Shown: one piece after another, positions 10,234 to 20,508 of the stretch
Numbering within the stretch: position 1 is the stretch's first letter
Layout: each line of letters begins with the position of its first letter
Source: Chaetoderma sp. LZ-2023a
Lineage: Eukaryota > Mollusca > Caudofoveata > Chaetodermatida > Chaetodermatidae
Direction: 5' to 3'
NCBI GenBank assembly: GCA_034401795.1
Contig: CM067367.1
Span: 50,161,363 to 50,225,362, forward strand
DNA length: 64,000 bases
Position numbers and translations under genes: made by a program
The notes under the pieces: model-generated
Seen by the model: the letters and a program-made list of their open reading frames with translations, nothing else
Told to the model about the DNA's origin: nothing
Databases searched by the model: none

Positions 10234-10932
10234 TCATGAGAACATCGAAAGGATCTTCTGCACATCGGTTTCATCCCTGTTCATTCGATTAGTCCCTATT
10301 TCCTTATGTACTCCAAACATGTGACTATCTTGTAACCCACACATTTGCTTTGTGACTGTTGTTATGGCTGCCCTCTCGTGGCTAGTTAAAAACCACCTCT
10401 CCAGAGCTCCTGGCTTTTGTGTTATTCCAATAATACCACCTCGCTTTTTGGAATCCAAATTAATCGATTGCTCTAAGGCCATATCTGTCCACACTTGATT
10501 GAATGGATGGTCTGAGCGACTTACGGAATGATTTCCATTCAAGAATTGTTCATGTACATGGGGATGTGTACTTGGAAGCATCTTCATGTCCGCAAGATAT
10601 ATTGGCAGCCATCTTGCATAATTGGTTCTGTCCATGCTGTAGAAATATGGCGCCATAGCAGCAGTAGCAGATAGGTGTGCCTGCCAATCTCCAGTTCTCT
10701 CAGCTCTTATGAATCCAAGCAGCAGCTCTACCATATGTATATATGAGTTCCAAAATGCGAACAGGTGTGATTTCGAGCTTGACTCAACTTTAAAGGATTT
10801 GAACAGCTGTTGCAATTTATTCACGTACATACACACCTCTTTGAAATTTTCTTGCAGTGCGTCTAAGTTCATTTTAATTTGTTTTTCCGCACCGATTACC
10901 ACCACATCCATCTGTCTCATTCCAACCACCAT
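10234..10932 (-). pseudogene. Upstream part of the PIN/CXC protein, separated by one in-frame TGA
   Basis: 232 codons in the same frame as the ORF at 8431-10227. Only TGA plus GAT ATA (10228-10236) separate them, so the two are probably one protein of about 830 residues split by a nonsense mutation. Conserved-looking stretches are AFWNSYIHMVELLLGFIRAE, YFYSMDRTNYARWLPIYLAD, THPHVHEQF and RGGIIGITQKPGALERWFL. I recall the same block preceding the PIN-like domain in homologues, which supports the join. The frame opens after a TGA about 16 bases 5' of the ATG, so still earlier residues are missing or encoded by an exon I could not find. Confidence 0.65.
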
Positions 10933-11218
10933 TACCTGGGTGCTTTGTCAACAGTGGTACAGCTGGATATACAGATTCTATGATGGAGTTAGTATACATA
11001 CATAAAATATAACCTTCACATTTCACCCTCGCCTTTGGTATATGCATGCAAAATGTATGTTGGATATATGTTAGGTCGATATCCGTCTAAATATCATATA
11101 TGGTGAATCTAATACGATATTACTTTGAGTTATGACACGATCATGCTTATATCATTGTGCACTGTGGATACAGCCAAAGCCTAGACCCCCTATGCAAAGA
11201 AATCAGGATAACTAATTA

Positions 11219-11514
11219 GTGCTACCACAATTTGTTTGTACAACAGGGCTTAAAATGTGTGGGACATGTCCCCCAAGCCACAGCAAGTGTCAGACCTTCC
11301 GAATACTGGGTGTGCTACGTCACGATTCTGACCTAGCTTTAGCTCCTGGACTATCCAATGATTTCTTAGCAGTTTCAAAATGGCAAAACTGTATTAGAAG
11401 CCCACCCCCTAACTCAACAGATTGTGTAGGAAAATTTGTAAGAATAGCGTGTGTAATAATAACAATCGTGTCACAGGATGTGTCTACTTCAGACCGATCT
11501 CTGCCCTGACACAT
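11219..11514. other. Region open on both strands, unassigned
   Basis: Frames on + (11219-11509, FLAVSKWQNCIRSPPPNSTD) and - (11320-11514, SVELGGGLLIQFCHFETAKK) are both open. A 25-bp piece (TATTAGAAGCCCACCCCCTAACT, about 11391) resembles 7890-7917 in the same element. Probably part of a repeat rather than a gene. It would lie 5' of the PIN/CXC gene, so the - frame could be an N-terminal remnant, though I see no homology. Confidence 0.25.
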
Positions 11515-12758
11515 TTCCGGCCCCTCCAGAAGTCAATACAGGCCTCGGATTTGTAAATCTCGACCACCTATTAGATTAATACTAATAGTAGGCTACGTAT
11601 GTTCAAGATATAATAAAGTTTATTCCACACTTTTGCAGTCAAAATGCGCTTAAAACAGTCTTGGGGTGATTAAATAGCTTCCTTATAAATATATTTTAAG
11701 ACCAAATTTATGTACCAAACAAGTACGGGAGAAAATGTGCATCAATTTTGTAACGCCGATCAACATTAAATGATCCAAATTGAATTATTACGAACGACAA
11801 TATAGCCGACTTCTTAAGTTGGCGAGCCAGCGGCTCTTTTGCGATGGGAGGCTGCGTGTTCTCGCGAAATATTATACGCTAACGGGAGTTTATCAAATGG
11901 GTACCCATTATTCAGTTCCTATCGCGCAATGATAATATATAGAAATTCCCAAGTTCCGAGTCCCCTATACCAGAACATTTATATCCGAGTACTCGCTCTA
12001 AAATAAACTCTTCAATTGGAGGCGAATCACGTGATTTGTATTTTTTTCGCGACGCCATTTTATATCAAATAGTGGATTAATGTAATAAATGACCTCTATT
12101 AAAGGATACACAATATTTAGGCGCTCAAATCAAATAATTTTACTTCCCCGGTGATGGATTGAGGTATACATTAAACATAGACGTAGGCGGTGAGAATTTC
12201 CGTGGTATCAGTTTTAGAACTTTTTTGGGAAAACCGTTAGCACATAGCTATTCAGAGAATGGGGAATGCGGGATAAGCATGTATGATTACAACAACAATG
12301 ACAAATAGTGACCAAGTGAACAATCTTTATTCATCTAAAATTAATCATGAGTCAATGTAAACAAATCAATTATTTATTTAGTTTATTTAATCATTCACAC
12401 ATTCGGCTGATAGCCTAATGTTTGTTTCCATGATTGGTAACGTGAGCAGGGTTTCACAAGCGTAAAAGTGTCTTGACAAAAATTTCAACATGTTGATTAT
12501 ACGGTTATTTCATTTTATAATCGTCCACGATCATTTTGAATTATATAATCACGATTAATCGAATAATCGAAAAATCGTGCAACTCTACAGGTAGCTAATC
12601 TGTTGGCTAAAATGTTGTAAATGTCAGTCTGCTACTGCTTGCCTGAGTGATGCAGCTTTAACATACACTATATCACCCATGGTCACAACTACTTCCAATA
12701 TTTCAATTTTCTTAGTCAAAGCTTTTCTTGAGTATTTATATTGTTTTCAAATTGACAG

Positions 12759-13005
12759 TTGGTGGTGGAGGTGATACAGACAGCATTCAGTCAGATGCCG
12801 GTTGTATGACGTCAAGCCCAGTAGCAAGCTCTGCTTGGGACAGCCAGGATAACTGGGGATCACTGGCTACAGAATTAGAACAGGCTGTTGAAGAAGGAAA
12901 TATTGAATACGCGAAGCATTTAGTGGCACTGTTAGCTGAAAAGCAAGCACAAATCAAAGTTGCAATCTTGGCTATGCAGCCTAAACAACAGGAGCGCCAA
13001 ATCAG
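12759..13005 (+). CDS. RBCK1: RBCK1 coding exon 2: LUBAC-tethering-like helical motif
   Basis: Acceptor AAATTGACAG, donor ATCAG|GTGCGT, phases 1 in and 2 out. Encodes residues 43-124. After a Gly/Asp/Ser-rich start, residues 74-113 (NWGSLATELEQAVEEGN..., then AKHLVALLAEKQ) form two predicted amphipathic helices. They align by eye with the start of vertebrate HOIL-1L, where an LTM pairs with the LTM of SHARPIN and with HOIP. The last codons run straight into the first ubiquitin-fold strand in the next exon. The exon stands between a 5.9-kb intron filled by one transposon and a 7.3-kb intron of repeats. Confidence 0.82.
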
Positions 13006-13386
13006 GTGCGTCAGTGTTAACTCAAGTGAGATATGTAGGGCAAATTTCTTGCTTTCTGACAACCCCAGAATTACAGTGTTTCAATTTCTATTCCCTTGAA
13101 AGACTATTCCTTTTTGACCGTTTAACCAATTTTAACCAGACTTGGCTTAAAGAACCGTACTTATTTAGGCCTTTGTGCAAACTCATTGATCAAGGTGGTG
13201 GAATTAAAAGGGTCATCTCTCAGGTGCTTAGCTTTTACACTCTTGTAGAACTCTCGTAAATGGTTTTTCTCAATAATTCCCGATTCATTTCCATTTTTTA
13301 CCCGTGGTAGTGTATTTAATATTGTATGAAATTTCAAATAAACATCATTTGTTATTTCCCTTTTCCATTCCCTTATAATAAATATT

Positions 13387-13560
13387 CTGTTGAATATTTT
13401 GAAACTAACTTCACTCAGCACCCAGTCATATTAGTTTCAAAATATTCAACAACTACCTACTTGTATATTTTTCTGGAAATTTTTGTCCAGGGAGATCAAG
13501 GTTCGATCGCTCCAAACATGGGCAAAGCATGGGCGAAGGTTAGCTAGAGACACATGAGAA
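13387..13560 (+). repeat. R3 repeat copy
   Basis: Palindrome GTTGAATATTTTGAAACTAA.../...TTAGTTTCAAAATATTCAAC (13388-13450). It is followed by the R3 body (TTTCTGGAAATT, CAGGGAGATCAAGGTTCGATCG, GGGCAAAGCATGGGCGAAGGTTAGCTAGAG). Confidence 0.7.
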
Positions 13561-14317
13561 ATGAATGAGGTTATGCTAAAGGTGGATTCATCCATTTCTT
13601 GTAATTTTCTGAGATTCATCTGTTCATGATGTGTGGCTTGTTTCCATTTTTTTTGCTTCTTTCCTCTTTGCTGAAGAACAAATGATGACTGGCTGATGGT
13701 CAGTGGCCTGTCCAGCAGTTGCTATCGCCTTTGCATCAGTAATAATTAGTCTATTATATGTAGATGTTCTTGCTAGAATAAAATGGAATTGGGATGCTGT
13801 AGTTAAGTCGTTCGATCGGTACTATGCATACTTCTTGCGTGGCCCATGCTCGAAGACCTTATATGTTATCCAGAGTACGTACTCTGCACAGAGTCCCAAT
13901 ACATATTTACCATTGTAGTTACACTGTACTGGTGTCACTATGTCGACCCAGGTGTGTTTCACATGGTACACTCCTGCTGCCTACTCTACTCATTAAAATC
14001 TCACATGACTACTAGAGCATCGTCTGGTACATTATTGACATGATTGATTATGTCTGCGACTTGATCATAGAACTAGTTTCAACCGAGTATGAATCATTGC
14101 ATGGAGCATAAATCTTGATGCGGTTAGAGATGCGTTGTTCTAATGGCTGCGTGATATATCGATAACATATTTTCAGTTTTTTGTATCATCAGTTAAAAAT
14201 GAAAGATACTAACCAGCGCCAATCGTGAAAAGAGCATTGAATGGTGATTGACATGTTTTTCCGGGAATTATCTATATCATTTAATCCGTTTCTGCTAATT
14301 ATTCCATTTCCATTTTT
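13561..14317. other. RBCK1 intron 2 sequence without recognisable feature
   Basis: Short open frames only. I see no splice-flanked conserved exon, RNA gene or inverted termini here. Confidence 0.5.
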
Positions 14318-15670
14318 AGCTCACCTGGCCTGAAGCGCCATGTGAGCTTAAGCCATGGCGGCTGCCTATCGTCCGTCCGTCAAATTGCATCCTCTCATTT
14401 ATGCTTTGACCGATTTCAACTAAATTTGGCTGGATGGATCCTATGGTGGTAGGCTCCAGAATTTCTATTCAGAATTTTGATTGGTAAATTTTTTGGTGGC
14501 TACATTTATCTTGGATTTTCTGGAAATCAGTTAAATCGCTAATCATACAATATAAATGGCCTGACTTCTAAATTTCTGGAAATCAGTGGAAGGATATTAG
14601 GCTGGTAGGTTTCAGAACGGGTATACAGAATTTTGATTGGTCATTATTTCTGCCATCCATCTTGGATTTTCTGAACATTTCTGGGAATACGTTAAAAGCC
14701 TACTCATTAACCACTTGGCCGATTTTAAGCAAACTCGGTTGGAAGGAGCCTAGAGTAGTATGCATCAGAACTGTTATACAGAATTTTGATTAATCCATTT
14801 TTTTCCACGGCCATCTTGAATTTTCCGAACAATGTCGGAAAATCATTTAAAACGCTACTCATTAACTGCTTGGCCAATTTCAACCAGACTTGGCTGGGAG
14901 GATACTAGACTGGCAGGTTTCAGAACAACTACACAGAATTTTGATTAGCCAATTTTTCTGGTAGACATCTTGGATTTTCTGAAAATTTCTGGAAACCAGT
15001 TAAAAGCCTACTACTCAGTAACCACTTGGCCGATATCAAGCAAACTTGGTTGGAAGGACCCTAAAGTGGTATCCTTCAGAACATGTATACAGAATTCTGA
15101 ATGATCAATTTCTTTGGCTTCCGAATTTTCCGCTACTCATTAATTGCTTGGCCAATTTGAACCAGACTTGGCTGGAAGGATACTAGGTTAGTAGGTTTCA
15201 GAACTTGTATTCAGAATTTTGGTTAGTAAATTTTTAAGGTGGCCATCTTGGATTTTCCGAAAATTTTGGGAAATCAGTTATAACGCTACTTGTCATTAAC
15301 CGCTTGAACGATTTCAAGCAAACTCGCCGGGAAAGACCCTAGACTTGTGTGCTTCAGACATGTCAGAACTTGTATACAGAATTTTAATTGGTCAATTTGT
15401 TCGGTGGCCATCTTGAATTTTCTGAAAAATATCTGGAAATCCTTTCAGACGCTACTCATTAACCGCTTTTTCAAGTGGCCATCTTGATCTCCAAAATGTC
15501 ATCTGAGAAACTGCTGTATGGATCAGGCTGAAACTCAATAGATGTAATTTCATTGATAACTAAGGGTGATTAAAGTTTGTTCAAGAGAACTTGATCCTTG
15601 ATAAAACATGGTTGTCATGGACCAATCAAAATATTGGGTTTGATGGCCATATTGGACATTTCATTGGCTG
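14318..15670 (+). repeat. AGCTCACCTGG repeat, divergent subfamily
   Basis: Begins TTAGCTCACCTGGCCTGAAG then CCATGTGAGCTTAAGCCATGGCGG, the family 5' hairpin. The body is a run of diverged units of about 200-280 bp, each with CATTAACC-CTTGGCC-ATTT, CAAACT-GGCTGGAAGGA and TTCAGAAC...TACAGAATTTTGATTGGT. The 3' terminal module is absent or unrecognisable. No coding capacity. Confidence 0.7.
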
Positions 15671-16479
15671 GATGGAACCTAAGATTCTATCTGATTGTGT
15701 TGTCAGCGTTCATCATTAATTTCCCACTAAATATTGGTTGTACTGAATTCCCATTTTGTATCTTACATGTATGTCTTGTTAATGATGAATTTAAAGTATT
15801 ATGTCTGTTCAGGTGCTAATGGTTCAAATGCTGTGTTCCAGATGAGAGTTAAGGCCCTCTTTCTTGTCTCGACAAAGGTTATCCAATCACTATGCATGTA
15901 TAAAGAATAATTTTTCTTCCTACGACTGAACATTGTTTATCTAATCACATCGTGGCTGACGCTTTATGATCTTGGCTGATGCTTTATGGTCTTTGCCGAA
16001 ATGAATCGTACGCACACATGACGTGAAATATCTAACACATGCGTGATAGATTGTTAAAAGCGACATATCTTTTTTCGACCCATTGTGTCTAAAACAAACT
16101 TCGAGTAGCATGTGAATTTAACAGGCTAATAATAACAGTCAAGTCAGTCGATTGAAGAAAAGAATTTTGACATATATTGGTTGAACTACATTGTATTCAC
16201 TGGAGAGTTTGGTTGAAGACACACATTCGTATTCTCGCGAGACCTCATACAGCTGTGCGAGAGCGAGATAACTGAGCGATCCCAATTTCCTTAGATGAAA
16301 CTCGAATCAGATCAGTACTCGGTCACTATTCTGTATATAGTAATTTCTGAGTTCCGAGTCCAAACCGTGATCTGCAGCCGAGTACTCGCTCTGAATATCA
16401 GAAATAAATCTGTCCAATACCATGTGATTTGTATTTTTTCACGACGACATGAAATGTCATTGTATATTAATTTTAATGT
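15671..16479. other. RBCK1 intron 2, segment sharing a repeat with 11855-12110
   Basis: 16225-16490 resembles 11855-12110 (TTCTCGCGA, AGTTCCGAGTC, CGAGTACTCGCTCT, GTGATTTGTATTTTTT-CGCGACG). The rest shows nothing recognisable. Confidence 0.5.
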
Positions 16480-17837
16480 ATTAAACGACGACCATATTGG
16501 ATTTTTTTATTTGATGGATTTTGAAGCCGAAATTGGTTTTATATAGGTTTTTGGGTATGTTGATTTCAAATTTCCACTTTCGAAACTGTCGAATACACGG
16601 GTTCGCTGCCATCTTGGATCTTTTTCCCACCAAAAACAACCATACTAAAGCAAAAGGGAAATTTAAAATGTGTACTCAGGAACAACTCGGTCAATTTCAA
16701 TTATATGTAGCAGGAAGCATCCTTAGGGCATATAAATTCGAGTTTGGTCAAAGGAAGCCAATGAGCCATGCCTCACAGAATTTTGAAAATTTGGGTTGCC
16801 CTTCAGGAAGGTGCTTGCTTGAACTTGATTGACCGAATGGTGTTTTCAATTCATAAATGTAAAATAGCAACACAACCATTATCATACATTAATACATCAC
16901 ACACTAATAAATACTATGTAATGGAATAATTCCATTTTGAAACTATTTCCATTACAAAAAGCTGTGGCAAAATATATTCGCAATAATAGTTTTGAAAGAT
17001 ATGAAGTGCTAGTATAGATATTTTTAAGAATGTCAAAATTTACCAAATCCGGGAGAGAATTAACAATTGTTCATACCTCTCTAGTGGTAAATGATTGTAA
17101 GGAAGTCAATTACTGGTGACACATGCGCCGATCCCTATTTATATAGGGCGAGTGTAGGCAGTACGGGAGGATGCTATCCAATTTACATGTTTTGACGAGA
17201 GCACCTACTCATGCTACTTTAGTATGAACTCTTGCGTTTTAGCGCTAGTCAGACATCCAGAGTTTTGATAGTCACTCCCCAAATTTTGTACTTGCCCTTT
17301 GGATGGACATTACACAAGTTATCGCTGTCCGAGAAGAAATTGTAGTTGTCCCAGGATGTCGGGCTAGCTATTTTGCGAGCCCTGCGATGATCCAATTTGG
17401 CCAGTGGGCATCTTGAATTTTGGTGATGTTTTGAAATGCCTAAAAAATTTCTATGAAAACACTTGGGAGATTGATTCAAAACTCATGAAATATCATGTAA
17501 GGTAAGAGATGAAGCAAGTATATACAAGGGAACTTGAATGGCCAAATTGTTCGGTGGCCATCTTTTATAACCTACTTTTCGAGAAAACTACTCCTATACC
17601 ACTAAACAGATCAGGCTAAATTTGTGAGATGTGATTAGGGACTAAGGGACATTAAAGTATGTCCATGGAAAGTTGATATGTAAAAAAAACATGGCCGACA
17701 TGGATCAATCAAAATTTGGCGTGTTTGGCTGCCATCTTGGATTTTCTGAAAATCATATAAAGGACTACTTATTAACCACTAGGCCAATTTTATTAAATTT
17801 GACTAAACCTTCATAGAAATTGGATGGGTACATTTTT
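16480..17837 (+). repeat. AGCTCACCTGG repeat fragments
   Basis: 16485-16835 matches the internal unit (CATATTGGATTTTTTTATTT, GATGGATTTTGAAGCCGAAA, CATACTAAAG). About 17390-17837 is another partial unit (CAATTTGGCCAGTGGGCATC, CTACTTTTCGAGAAAACTAC). In between is AT-rich sequence with no feature seen. No terminal hairpins. Confidence 0.65.
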
Positions 17838-19672
17838 AGCTCGCCACCTGGCCTAAAAGGCCAAGTGAGCTTATGCCATGGCGACCGTCCATTTTCCGTC
17901 AACTTATCCTTTAAACGGCTTCTCAAGAACCATTGGGCCGATTTCAATTATATTTGGCAGGACTTATCCTTAGGGCATAGAAATCCAAGTTTGTTCAAAC
18001 GAAGCCGATCGGCCAATTTGGGCGGCGGCCAGCTTGGATTTCGGCCGATTTTAGGAAATGTCTTTAAAAATCTTCTCCGAAACCGCCTGGTGAATTCAAG
18101 CAAACACCATGCAATATGATGTAGAGCAAGAGCTGAACCAAGTTTGTTCAAGGGAGCTTGTTTAGTCAAATGGTTCAGTGCCCATTTTGGTTGACCTAGT
18201 TTTAGCGAAAACGACTTCTCCAGAACCGCTGAAGGGATTGGGCCGATATTTTGCAGATATGATTAGGGACTAAGGGCCATTAAAGTTTGTTCAAGGGAAT
18301 TTGATCCATCAAAAAACATGGCCGCAGTGGGCCAATCAAAATACAGCATGTTTGGTGGCCATATTGGATTTTTTTATTTGATGGATTTTGAGGCTGAAAT
18401 TGGTTTTATGTGTTTTTGGGTATTCTGATCACAAGTTTGCAATTTTCAAAACTGTCGGATAAACGGTTTGGTGGCTATCTTGGATCATTTTCCCGCCAAA
18501 AGCTCCCATACTAAAGCAATGGGAAATTTAAAATGTCTTCTCGAGTACCACTGGGCCAATTTCAATTATATTTGGCAGGAAGCATCCTTAGGGTGTAGAG
18601 ATTCAAGGTTGTTCAAAGGAAGCCGATCGGCCAATTGCGCCAGCGGCCATCTTGGATTTTGGCCGATTTTTTAGAAACGTCTATAAAAATCTCCGAAGCC
18701 GCTTATGGGATTGATGCTTACCTGATGAAATATGATTTAGGGCAAGAGCTGAACCAAGTTTGTTCAAGGGAACTTGATTGGTCCCATGGGTTGGCGGCCA
18801 TCTTGATTGACCTAGTTTTAGCGAAAACAACTTCTCCAGAACAACTGAAGGGATCGGGCCGAAATTTGGCAGATATGGTTAGGGAGTAAGGGCCATTAAA
18901 CTTTGTTCAAGGGAAGTTGATCCGTCAAAAAACATGGCTGCCGTGGGCCAATCAAAACATAGCGTGTTTGGTGGCCATATTGGGGTTTTTTATTTGATGG
19001 ATTTTGAGGCTGAAATTGGTTTTATATGTGCTTTTGGGTATTCTGATCTCAAATTTGGAATTTTCGAAACTGTTGGATAAACGGTTTGGCGGCCATCTTG
19101 GATCTTTTTCCTGTCAAAAGCTCCCATACTAGAGCAATGGGAAATTTAGTGTCGTCTAGAACTACTGGGCCGATTTCAATTATATTTGGCAGAAAGTATC
19201 CTTAGGTTGCAGAGATTCAAGTTTGTTCAAACGAAGCCAATCAGCCAATTTGTCCGACAGCCATCTTGGATTTGGCCGATTTTTAGAAATGTCTTTAAAA
19301 ATCTTCGCCGAAACTGAGCAATTGATTCAAAAGTCATAAAATATCATTTAGGGCACGAGCTGAACCAAGTTTGTTCAAGGGAACTTGATTTACCAAATGG
19401 CTGGGCGACCATCTTGGCTGGCCTGGTTTTCATGAAAGCAACTGTCTCCAGAGCCACTGAAAGGATTGGGCCGAAATTTTGGAGATATGATATTGATGAC
19501 TAAGGGCCATTAAAGTTTGTTCAAGAGAAGTTGATACATAAAGAAACATGACCTCTGTTTTCTTGTTACAAGTCTGGTCAACTCATTAGAGTTTTACTTA
19601 TTGTTAATGACCATTCTAGTTGAGATGTCTATGGGCCAGGTGAGCGATACAGGCCCCTTGGGCCTCTTGTTC
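17838..19672 (+). repeat. AGCTCACCTGG repeat, near full length
   Basis: A 5' hairpin (AGCTCGCCACCTGGCC...GGCCAAGTGAGCTT) leads to three units of about 616 bp. GCC-A/G-ATTTCAATTATATTTGG starts at 17937, 18555 and 19169. The 3' module is CCAGGTGAGCGATACAGG then CCCCTTGGGCCTCTTGTT. A second 3' module lies at 19719-19755. No ORF of note. The many small open frames inside are by-products of the repeats. Confidence 0.8.
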
Positions 19673-19757
19673 CAGTGGTCATCTCATTTTGTTCTTTTAT
19701 GCCAGTGGTCAGTAATTTCGGGTAAGCGATACAGGCCCCTTGGGCTTCTTGTTTAAT

Positions 19758-19915
19758 ATTCATTTGCAGACCAAGAAAGCACAATAGTTGAAATGTTACC
19801 AACTTACCACTGGAATGACTGGTTCACTTATTGAGTCAGTCATTCCAGTGGTAAATTTTCAAAATTATCCTTGTCATTCAATGGACATTCCTAAGGAAAA
19901 CTGTAGAGGCTGGGT
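19758..19915. repeat. TTAA-type palindromic element (partial)
   Basis: CATTTGCAGACCAAG...TTACCACTGGAATGACTGGTT / GAGTCAGTCATTCCAGTGGTAAAT...AATGGACATT: a long inverted repeat matching the family described at 49895-50132. Confidence 0.75.
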
Positions 19916-20269
19916 ATGGCGAGCTTGCCCATTAACTGTATGCCTGGCATTGCCTGCTGAAATTTTTGCAGACTTCATTTTCCATCGGATATCCTGAATA
20001 TTTTGAAAACAATTTGACAGAAAGTTGTTAGTGGTGACCTTACAGTCAAATTATTTTTAAATATTCAACTTGTCTAGAGTTATTGCGCATTGAATCTGGT
20101 GTACATTTTTCAACAATTTTGGTGGATGATGTTGCTGTCTACGACAGCACCATCTCTCACCAAATTTGTTGAAAAACTAAGACCAGTTCATCTTTTAAGT
20201 TAATTTGAAAATTTTAAAGTTTGACATCAGAGTAGTAAGCGTTAAAAGGTTAAACAATTCTTGTTGCAG

Positions 20270-20360
20270 CATAAAGCTGCATGTGGAAGATAAGACGTGC
20301 GGAGCTCCGATGATGATAGATGTCTGTCCAGCTAGCACAATTCGTGAACTCAAGCAAATG
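20270..20360 (+). CDS. RBCK1: RBCK1 coding exon 3: ubiquitin-like domain, first half
   Basis: Acceptor TTCTTGTTGCAG, donor CAAATG|GTGAGT, phase 2 in and 0 out. It encodes IKLHVEDKTCGAPMMIDV then CPASTIRELKQM. That is a beta strand, turn, second strand and the helix-1 pattern (TIRELKQM) typical of ubiquitin folds. It corresponds to the VSVEDA...TVASLKDMV stretch of the HOIL-1L UBL. In LUBAC the HOIL-1L UBL binds the HOIP UBA. The 91-bp exon sits just 5' of a nest of three repeats. Confidence 0.87.
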
Positions 20361-20508
20361 GTGAGTGAGAATAATTGGACTGCATGAGAGAGAGGGAGAG
20401 GGAGGACGAGAGAGAGAGCTGACTCGTACTGCTGTGACAGCAACAGCTTTCAGCAACATTATTAGCTCACATGGTCTGAAATGCCAATTGAGGTTATGGC
20501 ATGGCAAT

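Larger units (their letters stand above)
7617..12587 (-). mobile_element. 4.97-kb element with hAT-like ends carrying a PIN-nuclease/CXC gene
   Basis: Left end TAGGGTTGCACGAT (7617-7630) and right end, reverse complemented, TAGAGTTGCACGAT (12574-12587) match 13/14. They are flanked by the exact 8-bp direct repeat CAGGTAGC (7609-7616 and 12588-12595). AT-rich subterminal stretches on both sides repeat AATCGCGATCAT/AATCACGATTA-like motifs. TIR and duplication length fit the hAT superfamily. The only large gene inside is not a hAT transposase but a PIN/CXC protein on the - strand. The whole element sits in RBCK1 intron 1, antisense to the gene. Its TIR resembles those of the non-autonomous elements at 20509-23257 and 46638-48692. 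Confidence 0.8.

Noticed and set aside
7617-12587. 12-14-bp target duplication (TCTACAGGTAGCTA)
   Set aside because: Part of this match is the TIR end itself (TA) and flank coincidence (TCTA). Taking TAGRGTTGCACGAT as the TIR leaves an exact 8-bp CAGGTAGC duplication, which fits hAT better. The longer reading is not excluded.
17838-19672. Firm Helitron call for the AGCTCACCTGG family
   Set aside because: 3' end reads CTTG rather than CTRR, the 5' end is not TC, and no Rep/helicase is present. Kept only as a hypothesis.
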